A stretch of DNA of 64,000 nucleotides from Paenibacillus mellifer (GCF_023195895.1 NZ_JALPRK010000009.1:122236-186235), one strand, 5' to 3'. Counted from the first letter of the stretch, positions 1 to 8,941 are shown. Notes: generated by a model not told the origin, from the letters alone. Numbers and translations are program-made.

Positions 1-1486
1 CCTCGAAGAATGGCATCAAGCCGATGACCAGAATTGTCGTCACCAATCCCCCAGCCACGGAGAAGCCAAGCGCGTACAACGTGCTGTTCTGCGTCCAGTC
101 CTGATTATCAATCAGCTGTAACGTGAAGATCGACAGCGCGCCAAACAAACAGATCATAATCCCCGCTTTGAGCAGCGTGGAACGCTGGCTAGCCCGGTGA
201 ATCGCGAAAATTGCCGCAAACGAAGTCACCAATGCGAAGAAACCAAACTGAAAATCAAAAATTTCGCTTTGCCGCTGATTCAAAATGATACTGGCCAAGA
301 TGCTGAACAAGATCGAGCAAATGTAAGCCAGCGGCAAGTCCAACAGCAGCGTAATTAACATCGCACCGGTGGCGATCGGAGCTAAATACCCGATATAAGC
401 CTGCTGTTCCGTCTGCAGAATATTAATGACATGCATAGATATGATCGTGATGAAAATAATCAACAACAGCATGACGAACTGCGCATTGTTATATTTGAAC
501 CGGCTGGCGCCTTCGGATTGACGGATAAACAACATCAGCCCGGTTGCCATCAATAAAGACAGCAAAACGAGCCCAAATTGCGGCGAATAGTTGACCTCAT
601 CCTTCAACAGGCCGTTCTTCTCCAGCAGGGTGTACATTTCCTGGGTAATTCGTTCGCCCTTTTGGACGAGAACATCCCCTTGCTTGATATAGACGGTTGG
701 CGTATTCTCGCGCGCTTCCACCTTCGCCGTCTTGGTTGCCTCTTCATCATAAAATTTGTTGGCCGTAATCGACAAACGAGCCAGCTCTTGTACAACCTCG
801 CGGGCGGTTCGTTTGCTCAAGGAGCTGGTGCTGACCATCTCGGCAACTTTAGCTCGCGCGGCTTGGGCTTCAACGATCGGATCTGCCGTAAGCCGGGCGA
901 CGATGTCAGCGGCCACCGGCTTCATCTCATTGATATCCTCCGCTGTTAAGCGAGGGATCTTAATGAACGTCTCCTCGGAAATATGATACTGCTGCTCGTC
1001 CACTCGTTGAGTGACTTCCTCAAATAAGGTCGGCGAGTAGACGCTGGAGTTCCGGTTATTCATGATGAAGTTCTGCACGTAATCCTTGACGCGCTGCGGC
1101 AGTTCTTCCCGATAGATCTTGATCTTGTCGTCTTCCGAAACCTGATCGTCTTGGTTTAAGCGGAAAATCCGATCCAGCATTTGCGCGACTAAGGTTTCAT
1201 TCCGTAAAGGGAGAATGGTGTAGACCTGCCCAACCTTCTCGGCCGCCTCTTCCTGCGCCTTCAGCGTGGCCTTCGTATCGGGAATGTCCATCGGCGCCAT
1301 AATTTCCTTATCGCTAGGGAGACCTACAGCAATGTCATAGGTTTCGGGAAGCAGTTTGGGCGCCAAGCTGACGTAAAACATAACGACAAGCAACGCAAAC
1401 AGAACATAACGCACACCGGTGCTATGTTTCCATCCCGTAATTCTGGATTGAAACGCGCTTCTCTTTTGCTGATCGTTATTTGTCAT
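1..1486 (-). CDS. pgpH: 7TM-HD phosphohydrolase PgpH/YqfF, N-terminal part, cut by window edge
   Basis: I translated this reading frame myself from the ATG at 1486; it stays open to base 1, giving about 495 residues of a family usually near 700. An N-terminal membrane helix (about residues 24-42) is followed by a long extracellular region and then a run of hydrophobic segments from about residue 285 onward. This is the 7TMR-HDED plus 7TM layout of PgpH (YqfF). The C-terminal cytosolic HD domain, which hydrolyses cyclic-di-AMP to pApA in characterised homologues, would lie beyond the left edge, so its catalytic residues cannot be checked. A GGAGGG ribosome site precedes the start. It follows phoH, as in B. 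subtilis. Confidence 0.88.
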   Translation of the reverse strand, partial: MTNNDQQKRSAFQSRITGWKHSTGVRYVLFALLVVMFYVSLAPKLLPETYDIAVGLPSDKEIMAPMDIPDTKATLKAQEEAAEKVGQVYTILPLRNETLVAQMLDRIFRLNQDDQVSEDDKIKIYREELPQRVKDYVQNFIMNNRNSSVYSPTLFEEVTQRVDEQQYHISEETFIKIPRLTAEDINEMKPVAADIVARLTADPIVEAQAARAKVAEMVSTSSLSKRTAREVVQELARLSITANKFYDEEATKTAKVEARENTPTVYIKQGDVLVQKGERITQEMYTLLEKNGLLKDEVNYSPQFGLVLLSLLMATGLMLFIRQSEGASRFKYNNAQFVMLLLIIFITIISMHVINILQTEQQAYIGYLAPIATGAMLITLLLDLPLAYICSILFSILASIILNQRQSEIFDFQFGFFALVTSFAAIFAIHRASQRSTLLKAGIMICLFGALSIFTLQLIDNQDWTQNSTLYALGFSVAGGLVTTILVIGLMPFFE

Positions 1487-1534
1487 AATAGACAGCCCTC
1501 CTGAACATGGTAAACCCTGTAGTCGCTAGGAAGC

Positions 1535-2506
1535 TTACCCTTGGTTTTCGGCAGCGCGGTCGTACGCCACAATAATCTTCTGTACGAGCGAATGACGAAC
1601 GACATCGGACTCGGCAAATTGGACGAACCCGATTTCTTCAATCCCGCTCAAAATGGCCTTCGCTTCCACCAGCCCGGACTTTTTCCCTTTCGGGAGATCG
1701 ATTTGCGTCACATCCCCGGTGATGACCATCTTGGATCCGAATCCAAGCCGAGTCAGAAACATCTTCATTTGTTCGGGAGTCGTGTTCTGCGCTTCGTCCA
1801 GAATAATAAACGAATCGTCCAGTGTCCGGCCCCGCATGTAGGCGAGCGGTGCGATCTCAATCAATCCGCGCTCCAACGCTTTGGCCGTTTGTTCCGGACC
1901 CATGACATCATACAAGGCATCATACAACGGACGCAGATAAGGATCGACCTTCTCCTGCAGATCGCCCGGCAAGAACCCAAGACTCTCTCCCGCTTCAACC
2001 GCCGGACGCGTCAAAACAATCCGTTTGACCGATCCTTCCTTCAGCGCCGAAATGGCTAAAACAACGGCCAAATACGTCTTGCCTGTCCCAGCTGGACCAA
2101 CGCCAAAGACGACATCTCGTTTCTTGATTGTCGTCACGTAATGCTTCTGGCCAATGGTCTTCACTCGTATCGGCTTGCCGCGATAGGTTATGGCGATTTC
2201 GCCTTTATATAAATCAAGCAGCTGATCCGCACGGAAGTCCTTGGCTAGATCGATGGCGTAAAGCACATCCCGTTCGGTTAATATGTATCCGTTCCGGATC
2301 AGTTCAAGCAACACTTCAAACAACTGCTCTACCTTCTCCGCTTCTCGTTGTTCCCCGCGGATGGTAATTTCCGATTCCCGCAGAACGATACTTGCCGGCA
2401 ATTGCTGTTCAATTAACTTCAGAAACGCGTCCTGAGGGCCGAATAACGAAAGCCCTTCAGCCGCACTGTGCAGCGGTAATTTGATGTTCACCAGTTGTTC
2501 CGACAA
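1535..2506 (-). CDS. phoH: PhoH-family ATPase
   Basis: A 323-residue PhoH/PhoL-type ATPase. The P-loop GPAGTGKT lies at about residues 137-144, and a Walker B-like FIILDEAQN near residue 233. Family members are RNA-linked ATPases that are often next to the endonuclease YbeY; the exact role in this organism is unknown. The start is a TTG at 2506, with GAGG and AAGGAG upstream overlapping the end of yqfD. The order yqfC-yqfD-phoH-pgpH matches B. subtilis, and the 6-nt gap to yqfD suggests co-transcription. Confidence 0.92.
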   Translation of the reverse strand: MSEQLVNIKLPLHSAAEGLSLFGPQDAFLKLIEQQLPASIVLRESEITIRGEQREAEKVEQLFEVLLELIRNGYILTERDVLYAIDLAKDFRADQLLDLYKGEIAITYRGKPIRVKTIGQKHYVTTIKKRDVVFGVGPAGTGKTYLAVVLAISALKEGSVKRIVLTRPAVEAGESLGFLPGDLQEKVDPYLRPLYDALYDVMGPEQTAKALERGLIEIAPLAYMRGRTLDDSFIILDEAQNTTPEQMKMFLTRLGFGSKMVITGDVTQIDLPKGKKSGLVEAKAILSGIEEIGFVQFAESDVVRHSLVQKIIVAYDRAAENQG

Positions 2507-2512
2507 ATAGCC

Positions 2513-3694
2513 TCATTCTCCTTGATCATGTACTATCGGCACTTCTTCCGCAATGTTCTGCTCTACTTCGAAATGCACTTTTATATAAACTTTACCATTG
2601 TCGGCCTTCTCATGCAAAATTTTTTGATCCATAATGACGCTATCTGTGCCGTATTTCGCCAGGATATCACGTTTCGCCCGCTCGATCCCCTCCTGCTTGG
2701 CTTGTTCTTCTGTCCGTTTTAGCTCCAACTCCGTCGTCTCCATGACCTTCTCCGTCATCCAGCCGATCGGAAGCTTCCAGGCGCGCCATGTCAACGGATC
2801 CTGAACAGTCATCGTCTCCGACTGGGCGTAGGTGACTATGCCGTAACCGGTCAATTGTATCGCCGTATTGCCAAAATACAAATATCCCCGCTGCTTCCGT
2901 TCTCCCGTGTATACCTTCTGTCTGTAAACCTGTGGGACCTGGATATTGTATTCATGCCAGACAATGCCGCGAATATTCGCTTGAGGTACGACCGGCTTAC
3001 CGCCCTGGAATCCGGATACCAGCACTTGTCCTTTCTTCACTCGATCGTTCTTACCGACCTCCGGCTGACCCTTCTCCGCGTAAATATGCGTAATTACGGC
3101 GTCATGCTTGCTCACGAGATGGCTCGGGCTCACCAACTGTTGATCCTTTGGTTTCGTTGCCTCGACCACCTGGATCGTAATCCGTGTTCCCGTGCGAGTT
3201 ACCCCAACCCAGGACGTACCCGGCAGCTTGCGGGTCAATTCCGCGGAGAGCTTGTCCTGATCCGGCAAACGAAAAATCCACTGAAACGGATAAATGCCCT
3301 CCTGCTTCGCCGCCTGAAGGACGTCATGAGCGGCAATTTCCTCATTCCCTTTCACCTCGACGTCCCAAACCAGGGAGGATAAACAAAAAATCGCCGCAAC
3401 AAATAAGGCGAATCCGGCGATAAATCCCTTCCTCTTCCATACTCTAGCTAATACAAACGGCAGTCCGGAGCGCCCCCGAACCGACATTCGGCAGCCTGTC
3501 CGTTTTAACAGCGGCCGCAGGCGAAAGAAATCGGTTAACGCTACATTCATATCCATTTGCCCTCCGGGTAAGGGCTTGACATCCCAGATGTCGATGCCCT
3601 GACGGGACAGCTCATTTACGAGCTGCTCGATCGATCCTCCGCGAACCCTGATGGTAACGATGCCTCTCAACTGGCTTAAGGCCGGTGATTTCAC
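2513..3694 (-). CDS. yqfD: Sporulation protein YqfD
   Basis: A 393-residue protein with a small N-terminal soluble region, one membrane helix around residues 90-110 and a long domain predicted to lie outside the membrane, ending in a charged lysine/glutamate-rich helix. This is the YqfD layout. In B. subtilis yqfD belongs to the sigma-E regulon and is needed for efficient sporulation; its biochemical role is not settled. The start is a GTG at 3694, eight bases after GGAGG, three bases beyond the yqfC stop, so yqfCD is one unit. Confidence 0.9.
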   Translation of the reverse strand: MKSPALSQLRGIVTIRVRGGSIEQLVNELSRQGIDIWDVKPLPGGQMDMNVALTDFFRLRPLLKRTGCRMSVRGRSGLPFVLARVWKRKGFIAGFALFVAAIFCLSSLVWDVEVKGNEEIAAHDVLQAAKQEGIYPFQWIFRLPDQDKLSAELTRKLPGTSWVGVTRTGTRITIQVVEATKPKDQQLVSPSHLVSKHDAVITHIYAEKGQPEVGKNDRVKKGQVLVSGFQGGKPVVPQANIRGIVWHEYNIQVPQVYRQKVYTGERKQRGYLYFGNTAIQLTGYGIVTYAQSETMTVQDPLTWRAWKLPIGWMTEKVMETTELELKRTEEQAKQEGIERAKRDILAKYGTDSVIMDQKILHEKADNGKVYIKVHFEVEQNIAEEVPIVHDQGE

Positions 3695-3697
3695 GTT

Positions 3698-3985
3698 TCA
3701 TTCCTCCGTTCCTCGATATTTGATGCCGAAAATTCGGCCTTCCACGACCACTTCTTCCGGCATAATGGCTTTAATAACCAGTCCGCTTCCCTCGACCTCC
3801 AAAGTACCTTGGCTTAGGGCCAAATGCAGCACCTCAGGAGAAAAGTGGACCACACCCCGGTGATTTTCTATATAGAGCTGCTGACCTCCAATTAAGGTGA
3901 GCCTCGGCAAATCGAATACAAGATCGCTGGGCAGGTCGAGCGCATCAACCGTCCATTTGCGTATTTTGCGGACAAACCGGCTCAT
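3698..3985 (-). CDS. yqfC: Sporulation protein YqfC
   Basis: A 95-residue protein. The same frame stays open upstream to 4117, but the ATG at 3985 is the right start: a GGAGG site precedes it, and the sequence from MSRFVRKIRKW onward matches the known size and start of YqfC. The longer version would run back through the mapped promoter and a terminator. No catalytic motif is visible. It is partner to yqfD immediately downstream, and a sigma-E-like promoter lies just upstream, fitting expression in the mother cell. Confidence 0.88.
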   Translation of the reverse strand: MSRFVRKIRKWTVDALDLPSDLVFDLPRLTLIGGQQLYIENHRGVVHFSPEVLHLALSQGTLEVEGSGLVIKAIMPEEVVVEGRIFGIKYRGTEE

Positions 3986-4014
3986 ATGAGGCAATCCTCC
4001 TTCCCCTACTGTAC

Positions 4015-4043
4015 AAATTATGCGGCCCTGTCGTGATTTATGA
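4015..4043 (-). promoter_or_regulatory. Candidate sigma-E promoter for yqfCD
   Basis: On the minus strand, TCATAAA (4037-4043) is followed after 14 bases by CATAATTT (4015-4022). Spacing and motifs fit the sporulation sigma-E consensus (ATA-rich -35, CATACAAT-like -10). It lies 30 bases upstream of the yqfC start and downstream of two terminators that insulate it from yqeY. The yqfCD operon is a known sigma-E target in B. subtilis. Confidence 0.6.
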
Positions 4044-4064
4044 GAAAGGAAAAGCGCAACAAAA

Positions 4065-4096
4065 AGCCAAGGTTGCTCCGACTGGCAACCTTGGCT
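4065..4096 (-). terminator. Rho-independent terminator, second of two after yqeY
   Basis: AGCCAAGGTTGC and GCAACCTTGGCT form a perfect 12-bp stem. On the minus strand the hairpin is followed by TTTTTG. It lies behind the first terminator at 4123-4155, so rpsU-yqeY transcripts meet two stops before yqfC. Confidence 0.75.
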
Positions 4097-4122
4097 CGGG
4101 CTAGAAATGAACCACAATGAAA

Positions 4123-4155
4123 AAACACCTTCTACGAATCACGTAGAAGGTGTTT
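4123..4155 (-). terminator. Rho-independent terminator of rpsU-yqeY
   Basis: A perfect 14-bp stem (4123-4136 with 4142-4155) with a 5-base loop, directly after the yqeY stop on the minus strand and followed by a T-rich tract. Confidence 0.85.
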
Positions 4156-4166
4156 GTCTCTCGAAG

Positions 4167-4610
4167 TTATGGCAAAAGCTGTTGAACCGTCTGGTTTACG
4201 AGTTTGCCGTCTGCCCGGCCTTTAACCTTGGGCATCAGCGCGCTCATCACTTTCCCGATATCGGCTTTCGAAGAAGCACCGGTTTCCTGGATGGTCTGCT
4301 GTACAATGACTTTAATTTCTTCTTCGCTTAGCTGTTCGGGAAGGTACACCGTAAGGATCTCTGCTTCCGCTTTCACTTGCTCGGCAAGATCGTCACGACC
4401 CGCTTTCTCAAATTCTTGGAGGGCATCTTTGCGCTGTTTGATTTCACGACTTAGGATATCAAGCACTTCATTATCGTTCAAAGTTCTTTTCAAATCTATT
4501 TCAAGATTCTTCATCGTAGCACGAACCATTCGAATGGTGGAGAGCTTGAACTTGTCTTGACTCTTCATCGCTTGCTTCATATCTTCGTTCAATCGCTCGC
4601 TAAGATTCAT
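4167..4610 (-). CDS. yqeY: GatB/YqeY domain protein
   Basis: A 147-residue stand-alone YqeY protein. It resembles the C-terminal helical tail of GatB, the amidotransferase subunit that binds tRNA, but lacks the catalytic part. The family's own function is not established. Typical features visible are MNLSERLNEDMKQAMKSQDK at the start and a conserved VMSALMPKVKGRADG stretch near the end. It sits 16 bases after rpsU, as in Bacillus, and shares the rpsU promoter and a double terminator. Confidence 0.9.
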   Translation of the reverse strand: MNLSERLNEDMKQAMKSQDKFKLSTIRMVRATMKNLEIDLKRTLNDNEVLDILSREIKQRKDALQEFEKAGRDDLAEQVKAEAEILTVYLPEQLSEEEIKVIVQQTIQETGASSKADIGKVMSALMPKVKGRADGKLVNQTVQQLLP

Positions 4611-4626
4611 CGCTGATTAAATCCTC

Positions 4627-4800
4627 CTAAAACTTTCTCTTACGAGCAGCCTCGGACTTTTTCTTGCGCTTTACGCTTGGCTTTTCATAATGCTTACGTT
4701 TCTTCACCTCAGCCAATACTCCATCTTTCGCGATGGAACGTTTAAAGCGACGAAGTGCAGCATCAATTGTCTCGTTTTTGCGAACTTTAGTTTCAGACAC
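4627..4800 (-). CDS. rpsU: 30S ribosomal protein S21
   Basis: A 57-residue basic protein ending in the [14 protein letters not shown] tail typical of Firmicute S21. The frame is open upstream to 4860, but the real start is a GTG at 4800 reading (M)SETKVRKNE, eight bases after a GGAGG site; this gives exactly the usual family length. S21 binds the small ribosomal subunit near the anti-Shine-Dalgarno region. A consensus sigma-A promoter lies about 60 bases upstream. Confidence 0.93.
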   Translation of the reverse strand: MSETKVRKNETIDAALRRFKRSIAKDGVLAEVKKRKHYEKPSVKRKKKSEAARKRKF

Positions 4801-4858
4801 CAGTTTTCCCTCCCTCCGACCAGACCGTCCAAGAGCATAACACGGTTCATCAAACTTC

Positions 4859-4888
4859 ATTATAGGGGAAAGAGAAATAGGGTGTCAA
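4859..4888 (-). promoter_or_regulatory. Consensus sigma-A promoter of rpsU-yqeY
   Basis: On the minus strand there is a perfect -35 TTGACA (4883-4888) and a perfect -10 TATAAT (4859-4864), 18 bases apart. The predicted transcript starts near 4852, about 50 bases ahead of the rpsU GTG. Confidence 0.85.
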
Positions 4889-4931
4889 CCTGAGCGCCCG
4901 CATTTTTCTCTTCCAATTTCTAAAAGAAGTT

Positions 4932-5297
4932 CTAGAGCGCGTGCGAGTCCGAAGATTGTACCAGCGCACCCAGCTTAGAGCCGCCAATGAGATGGTAATG
5001 TAAATGCGCCACCGCTTGTCCGCTGTCGGGTCCGCAGTTGTTGATCAGACGATACCCGCTGTCTGCAACACCGAGCTGTTTCGCCGTTTCCTGAGCAATT
5101 CGGTGCATCTCGCTAATCAAGGCAAGATCCTCCGAAGCCAAGTCATTCATCGAGGCGATATGCTTCTTAGGAATGATCAGCACGTGGACCGGAGCCGCCG
5201 GCTGAATATCGTGAAAAACGAGAACGCGTTCATCCTCGTAAACCTTGTTCGAGGGAATTGAACCTTCAACGATCTTGCAAAATAAACAGTTGTCCAT
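4932..5297 (-). CDS. HIT-family nucleotide hydrolase
   Basis: A 121-residue histidine-triad protein of the HinT/PKCI branch, complete in length. CLFCKI near the N-terminus is the zinc-type motif of many bacterial HITs. The catalytic triad HLHYHLIGG is near residue 100. The family hydrolyses phosphoramidate or acyl-adenylate nucleotides. The start ATG follows TAGGAGG. It lies between rpsU and a structured RNA candidate; B. subtilis hit lies next to the ecs transporter, and here an ABC exporter is also a neighbour, though not obviously the same one. Confidence 0.92.
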   Translation of the reverse strand: MDNCLFCKIVEGSIPSNKVYEDERVLVFHDIQPAAPVHVLIIPKKHIASMNDLASEDLALISEMHRIAQETAKQLGVADSGYRLINNCGPDSGQAVAHLHYHLIGGSKLGALVQSSDSHAL

Positions 5298-5351
5298 CGA
5301 AAAGCCTCCTAAACATATTCTTTGCTAAAATTCATCATACCGAAAATAGGC

Positions 5352-5462
5352 AAAAAAAAGAAGCACCCTGCCGCCTCAATAATGAGTTGGCTGGTCGCAC
5401 GGACGTATTGGACGGAAAATCGCGTAACGCTCTCTGTCACCAATACGTTCGGCGGGGTGCTT
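5352..5462 (-). ncRNA. Structured RNA or extended terminator upstream of the HIT gene, unassigned
   Basis: Read on the minus strand, 5450-5462 pairs with 5361-5373 as a 13-position stem with one C-A mismatch. It encloses a perfect 9-bp stem (5440-5448 with 5403-5411) and is followed by an eight-base T tract. The roughly 76 bases inside the outer stem are too many for a plain terminator. A TATACT -10-like box lies upstream at 5487-5492 without a good -35. It could be the terminator of the ABC exporter operon, a leader controlling the HIT gene, or a small RNA. I do not recognise it as a known riboswitch or T-box. Confidence 0.5.
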
Positions 5463-5556
5463 GCAAATATGATGTCGGCTAACTGTAGTATAACAGCGGG
5501 GTGATACTGTATCTGTGATGTACATCACGACTTGAATTGTTATTTTCTAGACGTTG

Positions 5557-5615
5557 AATTCAAGATTCGACGTCGAATCCGCTTCATCGGTTACGCTTCA
5601 TGATCAAAAGACGAC
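5557..5615 (+). repeat. Dispersed 59-nt repeat, copy 1 of 3
   Basis: It begins AATTCAAGATTCGA, continues with the palindrome TTCGACGTCGAA and ends GATCAAAAGACGAC. It matches 34322-34378 (opposite strand) and 48622-48680. It lies immediately past the stop of the exporter permease gene. The rest of the 5298-5627 gap holds the structured RNA at 5352-5462. Confidence 0.75.
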
Positions 5616-5627
5616 TTTTGAACTACC

Positions 5628-6782
5628 TTATATGAAATTGCGTGTGTCGTTGTTGCGTCCGATCTTGTAGGCCGCTAGCAGGAAGAAGACCAGAGCGAAT
5701 GCGGCCAGTACGGACAGGTTAAACCAGATGCGGGCAAGACCCTCGCCTTGCTGCAGCGTTTCGATCGATTTCAGCACCCAGTGCTGCGGCATGAATTCCG
5801 AAATCTGCCGTACCGCCGCAGGCATGATCTCGCTCGGGAAGAAACATCCCGCGAGCAAACAAGTCGGCGTAACGATAATGTTCTGCAATGCCCCGGAGAC
5901 GCCGCTGTTTTTGGAGAATGCAACGATGACAAGCGACAAGCTGATCGATACAAATGAGAACAGCATCAGAAGCAGCGCCATCCGTCCGAACGGAATTCCG
6001 GTGTCGATCCGGAACACCTCTTCCAAGAAAAACAGAGTCAAAATAATCTGCACCGCCATCACGACTAAATTGACGATAATGTTGGCGATCACGAAATTCC
6101 TGGCGTTAATGGGTGAGGATATGACCCGAAAGAAGGTGCGGTCCTCCCTGCTTTTCAGAATCAATTCCGACAAATTCACCGCCGACATCATCATAAACAG
6201 GATCAGGAAGCCGATCGTTTGATACGTCATCGCCTGCTTCTTCTCCGCAGAGCTATCGGCCGACTGAACGGTCAGCTTCATGCTGGGGTTCTGGTAACCT
6301 GCATAAAGCTGAGCATACTTCGTCTCGTCCCCTTGGGCCGCTCGGCTAAACGCCGCCAGATTCCCCGTATAATTGTACAGCATCGCTTTCATATACACGG
6401 TGACCTGCGCCCCTTTGACCGACTGAATCCCGATGTGATTCGGTTCACCTTCGAGAACACTTTGCGAGTATCCGTTGCCCAACACAAGACCGCTATCCAG
6501 CTTCCCGGACGCCAATTGCTCGCGAAGCTCCGTCTCCGTCACTTCCGTAAGCCGAATCTGATCCAGTCCTTCCAGAAACTGAACCGTATCGGCAGCGATG
6601 ATCTCATTCCCGTCCTGATTCACAACGCCGACCCGCAACCCGCTGTCTCCGACGTTGCCGTACATCAGCATCGTTAACAAGATTCCAGCCAGTGGCAAAC
6701 CAACATACAACATCAAATTATTGCGTTTACGAAACGTCGTCCGCAAGATATGGGAGGCGAGCCACCAAATGTCCTTGATCAT
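5628..6782 (-). CDS. ABC-2 type exporter permease
   Basis: A 384-residue membrane protein with a first helix near residues 23-42, a large extracytoplasmic loop to about residue 185, then five or six further hydrophobic segments, the layout of ABC-2 membrane subunits. The C-terminal half contains FFPSEIMPAAVRQISEFMPQ, a typical ABC-2 stretch. It is the second permease of a three-gene exporter, one base after the previous stop, so both permeases probably form a heterodimer with the ATPase at 7963-8898. The substrate cannot be read from sequence; families of this shape export drugs, peptides or lipids. Confidence 0.85.
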   Translation of the reverse strand: MIKDIWWLASHILRTTFRKRNNLMLYVGLPLAGILLTMLMYGNVGDSGLRVGVVNQDGNEIIAADTVQFLEGLDQIRLTEVTETELREQLASGKLDSGLVLGNGYSQSVLEGEPNHIGIQSVKGAQVTVYMKAMLYNYTGNLAAFSRAAQGDETKYAQLYAGYQNPSMKLTVQSADSSAEKKQAMTYQTIGFLILFMMMSAVNLSELILKSREDRTFFRVISSPINARNFVIANIIVNLVVMAVQIILTLFFLEEVFRIDTGIPFGRMALLLMLFSFVSISLSLVIVAFSKNSGVSGALQNIIVTPTCLLAGCFFPSEIMPAAVRQISEFMPQHWVLKSIETLQQGEGLARIWFNLSVLAAFALVFFLLAAYKIGRNNDTRNFI

Positions 6783-6783
6783 A

Positions 6784-7917
6784 TTACAACCCCTCCTTAC
6801 GTCGCATCATCCACGCTGCCGCAGCCAACAAGGCGACGGCGATACTCAAGTTTAAAGCCACGACCGGCCACATCACCGATACCTGATCGTTATAGATAAT
6901 CCGTGTGATCGCTACGTTAGCCCACCGGATCGGCGATAGGTTCGCCGCATAACCGATGACACCCAAGTCTTCATCCGCCCCCATTGGAAAATAAGCTCCG
7001 CCGAAAAATGACGCCACCTGAGTCAGGATCATGAGTAAGCCCTGCGTAGCCGCATCTTTCAAGACATAGCTTACGGCCAGACCTAGACTGACGCCCATAA
7101 CGACCTCCGAGCCCAAGACGGCAAGGACGGCAGCCAGATGCTCTCCCCAATAAGCCTGAAAGGCGTATTTGCTGAACAAAATGAGGATGAGTACGCACAA
7201 CATATTAATGACCAAGTTGCCCAGCACCTTACCAGCGAAAATCTCTCCTTTGCCTACCGGGGACGCCGCAAGCCGTGTGCCGGTTCCCTGCCGAATCTCC
7301 CCGGAGATCAGCCGGCTGGCGGAAATCGAACTCCACAAGGCGATCATGGAGGTCATGGCCAACGCGTAATAATCAAGCGAACCCGGCTGGCGATCGGCCA
7401 TGATCGATGTTTCCTTGATATAATCCCGCGTTTTCACCGAACCTGCGGCCATAGTTGCGGCTGCCTTGCCCGGTGCATTCTTCTCAATGGCTAGAATCGC
7501 ATTGTATTGCTCCGCAAAGGCCGCCATCATGCCTTGCACGACATTGCTCTGAATCGCATTCCGGCCGCTTAAATACAGCGACATGCCATGACTTCCTAAT
7601 TCAACGAATTCGTCGTAATGGCCCTTCTCAACCTCAGACCGACCGTCCATCTCGGTTGGGAGCGGCTCAAACGATAACCCCATGCCGGAAGTTTCTTTGG
7701 CAAAGACTCCAAAAGCCTCGGTTAAAGCCGGATTTTCACCGCTATCCCTAACCAGCACGCGGATATCCCCCACCTGGGCCGTACCTCCGAAGGCATTCGA
7801 CAGGGCCGTGCCCAGAATCAACATAAGCACGATTGGAAACGCCAGCATGAACACAAGCGTCCAACGGTTGCGCGTCTCCCTCTTGAGCTCCTTGAGCGCG
7901 ATGGATAATGTATTCAT
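6784..7917 (-). CDS. ABC-2 type exporter permease
   Basis: A 377-residue membrane protein with the same architecture as its neighbour: a helix at about residues 20-42, an extracytoplasmic domain, then a cluster of C-terminal helices containing SGEIRQGTGTRLAASPVGKG and GGAYFPMGADE. The pair looks like an ancient duplication. It lies between the ATPase gene (45 bases upstream) and the second permease (1 base downstream). It probably forms the transmembrane channel together with the second permease. Confidence 0.85.
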   Translation of the reverse strand: MNTLSIALKELKRETRNRWTLVFMLAFPIVLMLILGTALSNAFGGTAQVGDIRVLVRDSGENPALTEAFGVFAKETSGMGLSFEPLPTEMDGRSEVEKGHYDEFVELGSHGMSLYLSGRNAIQSNVVQGMMAAFAEQYNAILAIEKNAPGKAAATMAAGSVKTRDYIKETSIMADRQPGSLDYYALAMTSMIALWSSISASRLISGEIRQGTGTRLAASPVGKGEIFAGKVLGNLVINMLCVLILILFSKYAFQAYWGEHLAAVLAVLGSEVVMGVSLGLAVSYVLKDAATQGLLMILTQVASFFGGAYFPMGADEDLGVIGYAANLSPIRWANVAITRIIYNDQVSVMWPVVALNLSIAVALLAAAAWMMRRKEGL

Positions 7918-7962
7918 TCTTCTGATCTCCTTCCTAAACGATCCGATGTACCGACTGTCGTC

Positions 7963-8898
7963 CTAGTCCCGCAAATTGCGTCCGGTTAGCGTCAGGAACA
8001 CCGTCTCCAGATTCGGTTCCTGCTCCTCGACGGAACGGATCACCGCCCCGCCGTCGATCAACCGTTTCAAGATACCGCTCAGGTTATCGACCGACAGATC
8101 ACTGTAAATGCGAATCTCTTCTTCCTTTGCCGTAAGGCTGCGTACCCCGGGGATCGTTCGAATGAGTTCTAGAAAAACCTCGCCCTGCTGTTTCAGTTCA
8201 ATGCGCACTTCCTTCACATCGGTAATCGTGGCGATCAGCTGCTCTTTCGTGCCGTCAGCGATGATCTTCCCATGATCAATGATGGCAATTCGGGAGCAGA
8301 TTTCCTCAACTTCCTCCATGTAATGGCTGGTATAAATGATCGTGCAGCCCATTTCATTCAGCTTGCGTACGGACGTCAGAATGTAGTTTCGCGATTGCGG
8401 GTCGATACCAACCGTTGGTTCATCCATGATGATCAGCTTCGGCCGGTGAGCGATGGCGCAAGCGATGTTAAGCCGACGTTTCATCCCGCCGGAGAAGTTC
8501 TTTGGAAAGCTCTTTGCTTTATCCTCCAAACCGACAAATCGGAGCGCTTCCTCTGCCCGGTCTTTGAGTTCCGCTCCCCGCAAGCCGTACAGCCCGGCGA
8601 AGAACTTCACGTTCTCATAAGCAGTCATATCCTGATAGATCGCCAAATCCTGCGGTACGATCCCCAGGTTCATTTTGGCAAAACGACTGTGCTTGAGGAT
8701 ATCTTGATCCAGGATTCGGATCTCCCCGCTTGTCGGGCGGAGCAGCGAGGCTACCAGATGAATGGTTGTGCTCTTGCCGGCGCCATTGGAGCCGAGAAAC
8801 CCGAAAATTTCTCCTTCCTTGACGGATAGGGACATATTGTCAACCGCGATGAAGTCACCGAATTTTTTTGTCAGTCCGTGAATCTCCAGTACATTCAT
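7963..8898 (-). CDS. ABC transporter ATP-binding protein
   Basis: A 311-residue ABC ATPase of the drug/antibiotic exporter class. Walker A GSNGAGKST, signature NFSGGMKRR, Walker B KLIIMDEPTVGIDP and a following H-loop (YTSHYMEE) are all intact. After the ATPase core a C-terminal tail of about 90 residues resembles the DrrA/DUF4162 extension. The frame is open to 8979, but the ATG at 8898 follows GGAGAGG and starts the normal MNVLEIHGLTKKFG. It energises the two downstream permeases. Confidence 0.92.
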   Translation of the reverse strand: MNVLEIHGLTKKFGDFIAVDNMSLSVKEGEIFGFLGSNGAGKSTTIHLVASLLRPTSGEIRILDQDILKHSRFAKMNLGIVPQDLAIYQDMTAYENVKFFAGLYGLRGAELKDRAEEALRFVGLEDKAKSFPKNFSGGMKRRLNIACAIAHRPKLIIMDEPTVGIDPQSRNYILTSVRKLNEMGCTIIYTSHYMEEVEEICSRIAIIDHGKIIADGTKEQLIATITDVKEVRIELKQQGEVFLELIRTIPGVRSLTAKEEEIRIYSDLSVDNLSGILKRLIDGGAVIRSVEEQEPNLETVFLTLTGRNLRD

Positions 8899-8941
8899 TG
8901 CAACCTCTCCATTCCTGCTTCTTGTTCTTGACCCTATTGTA

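Noticed and set aside
3986..4117. A longer start for yqfC at 4117.
   Set aside because: That stretch crosses a terminator stem and the sigma-E promoter, and the extra residues are not protein-like.
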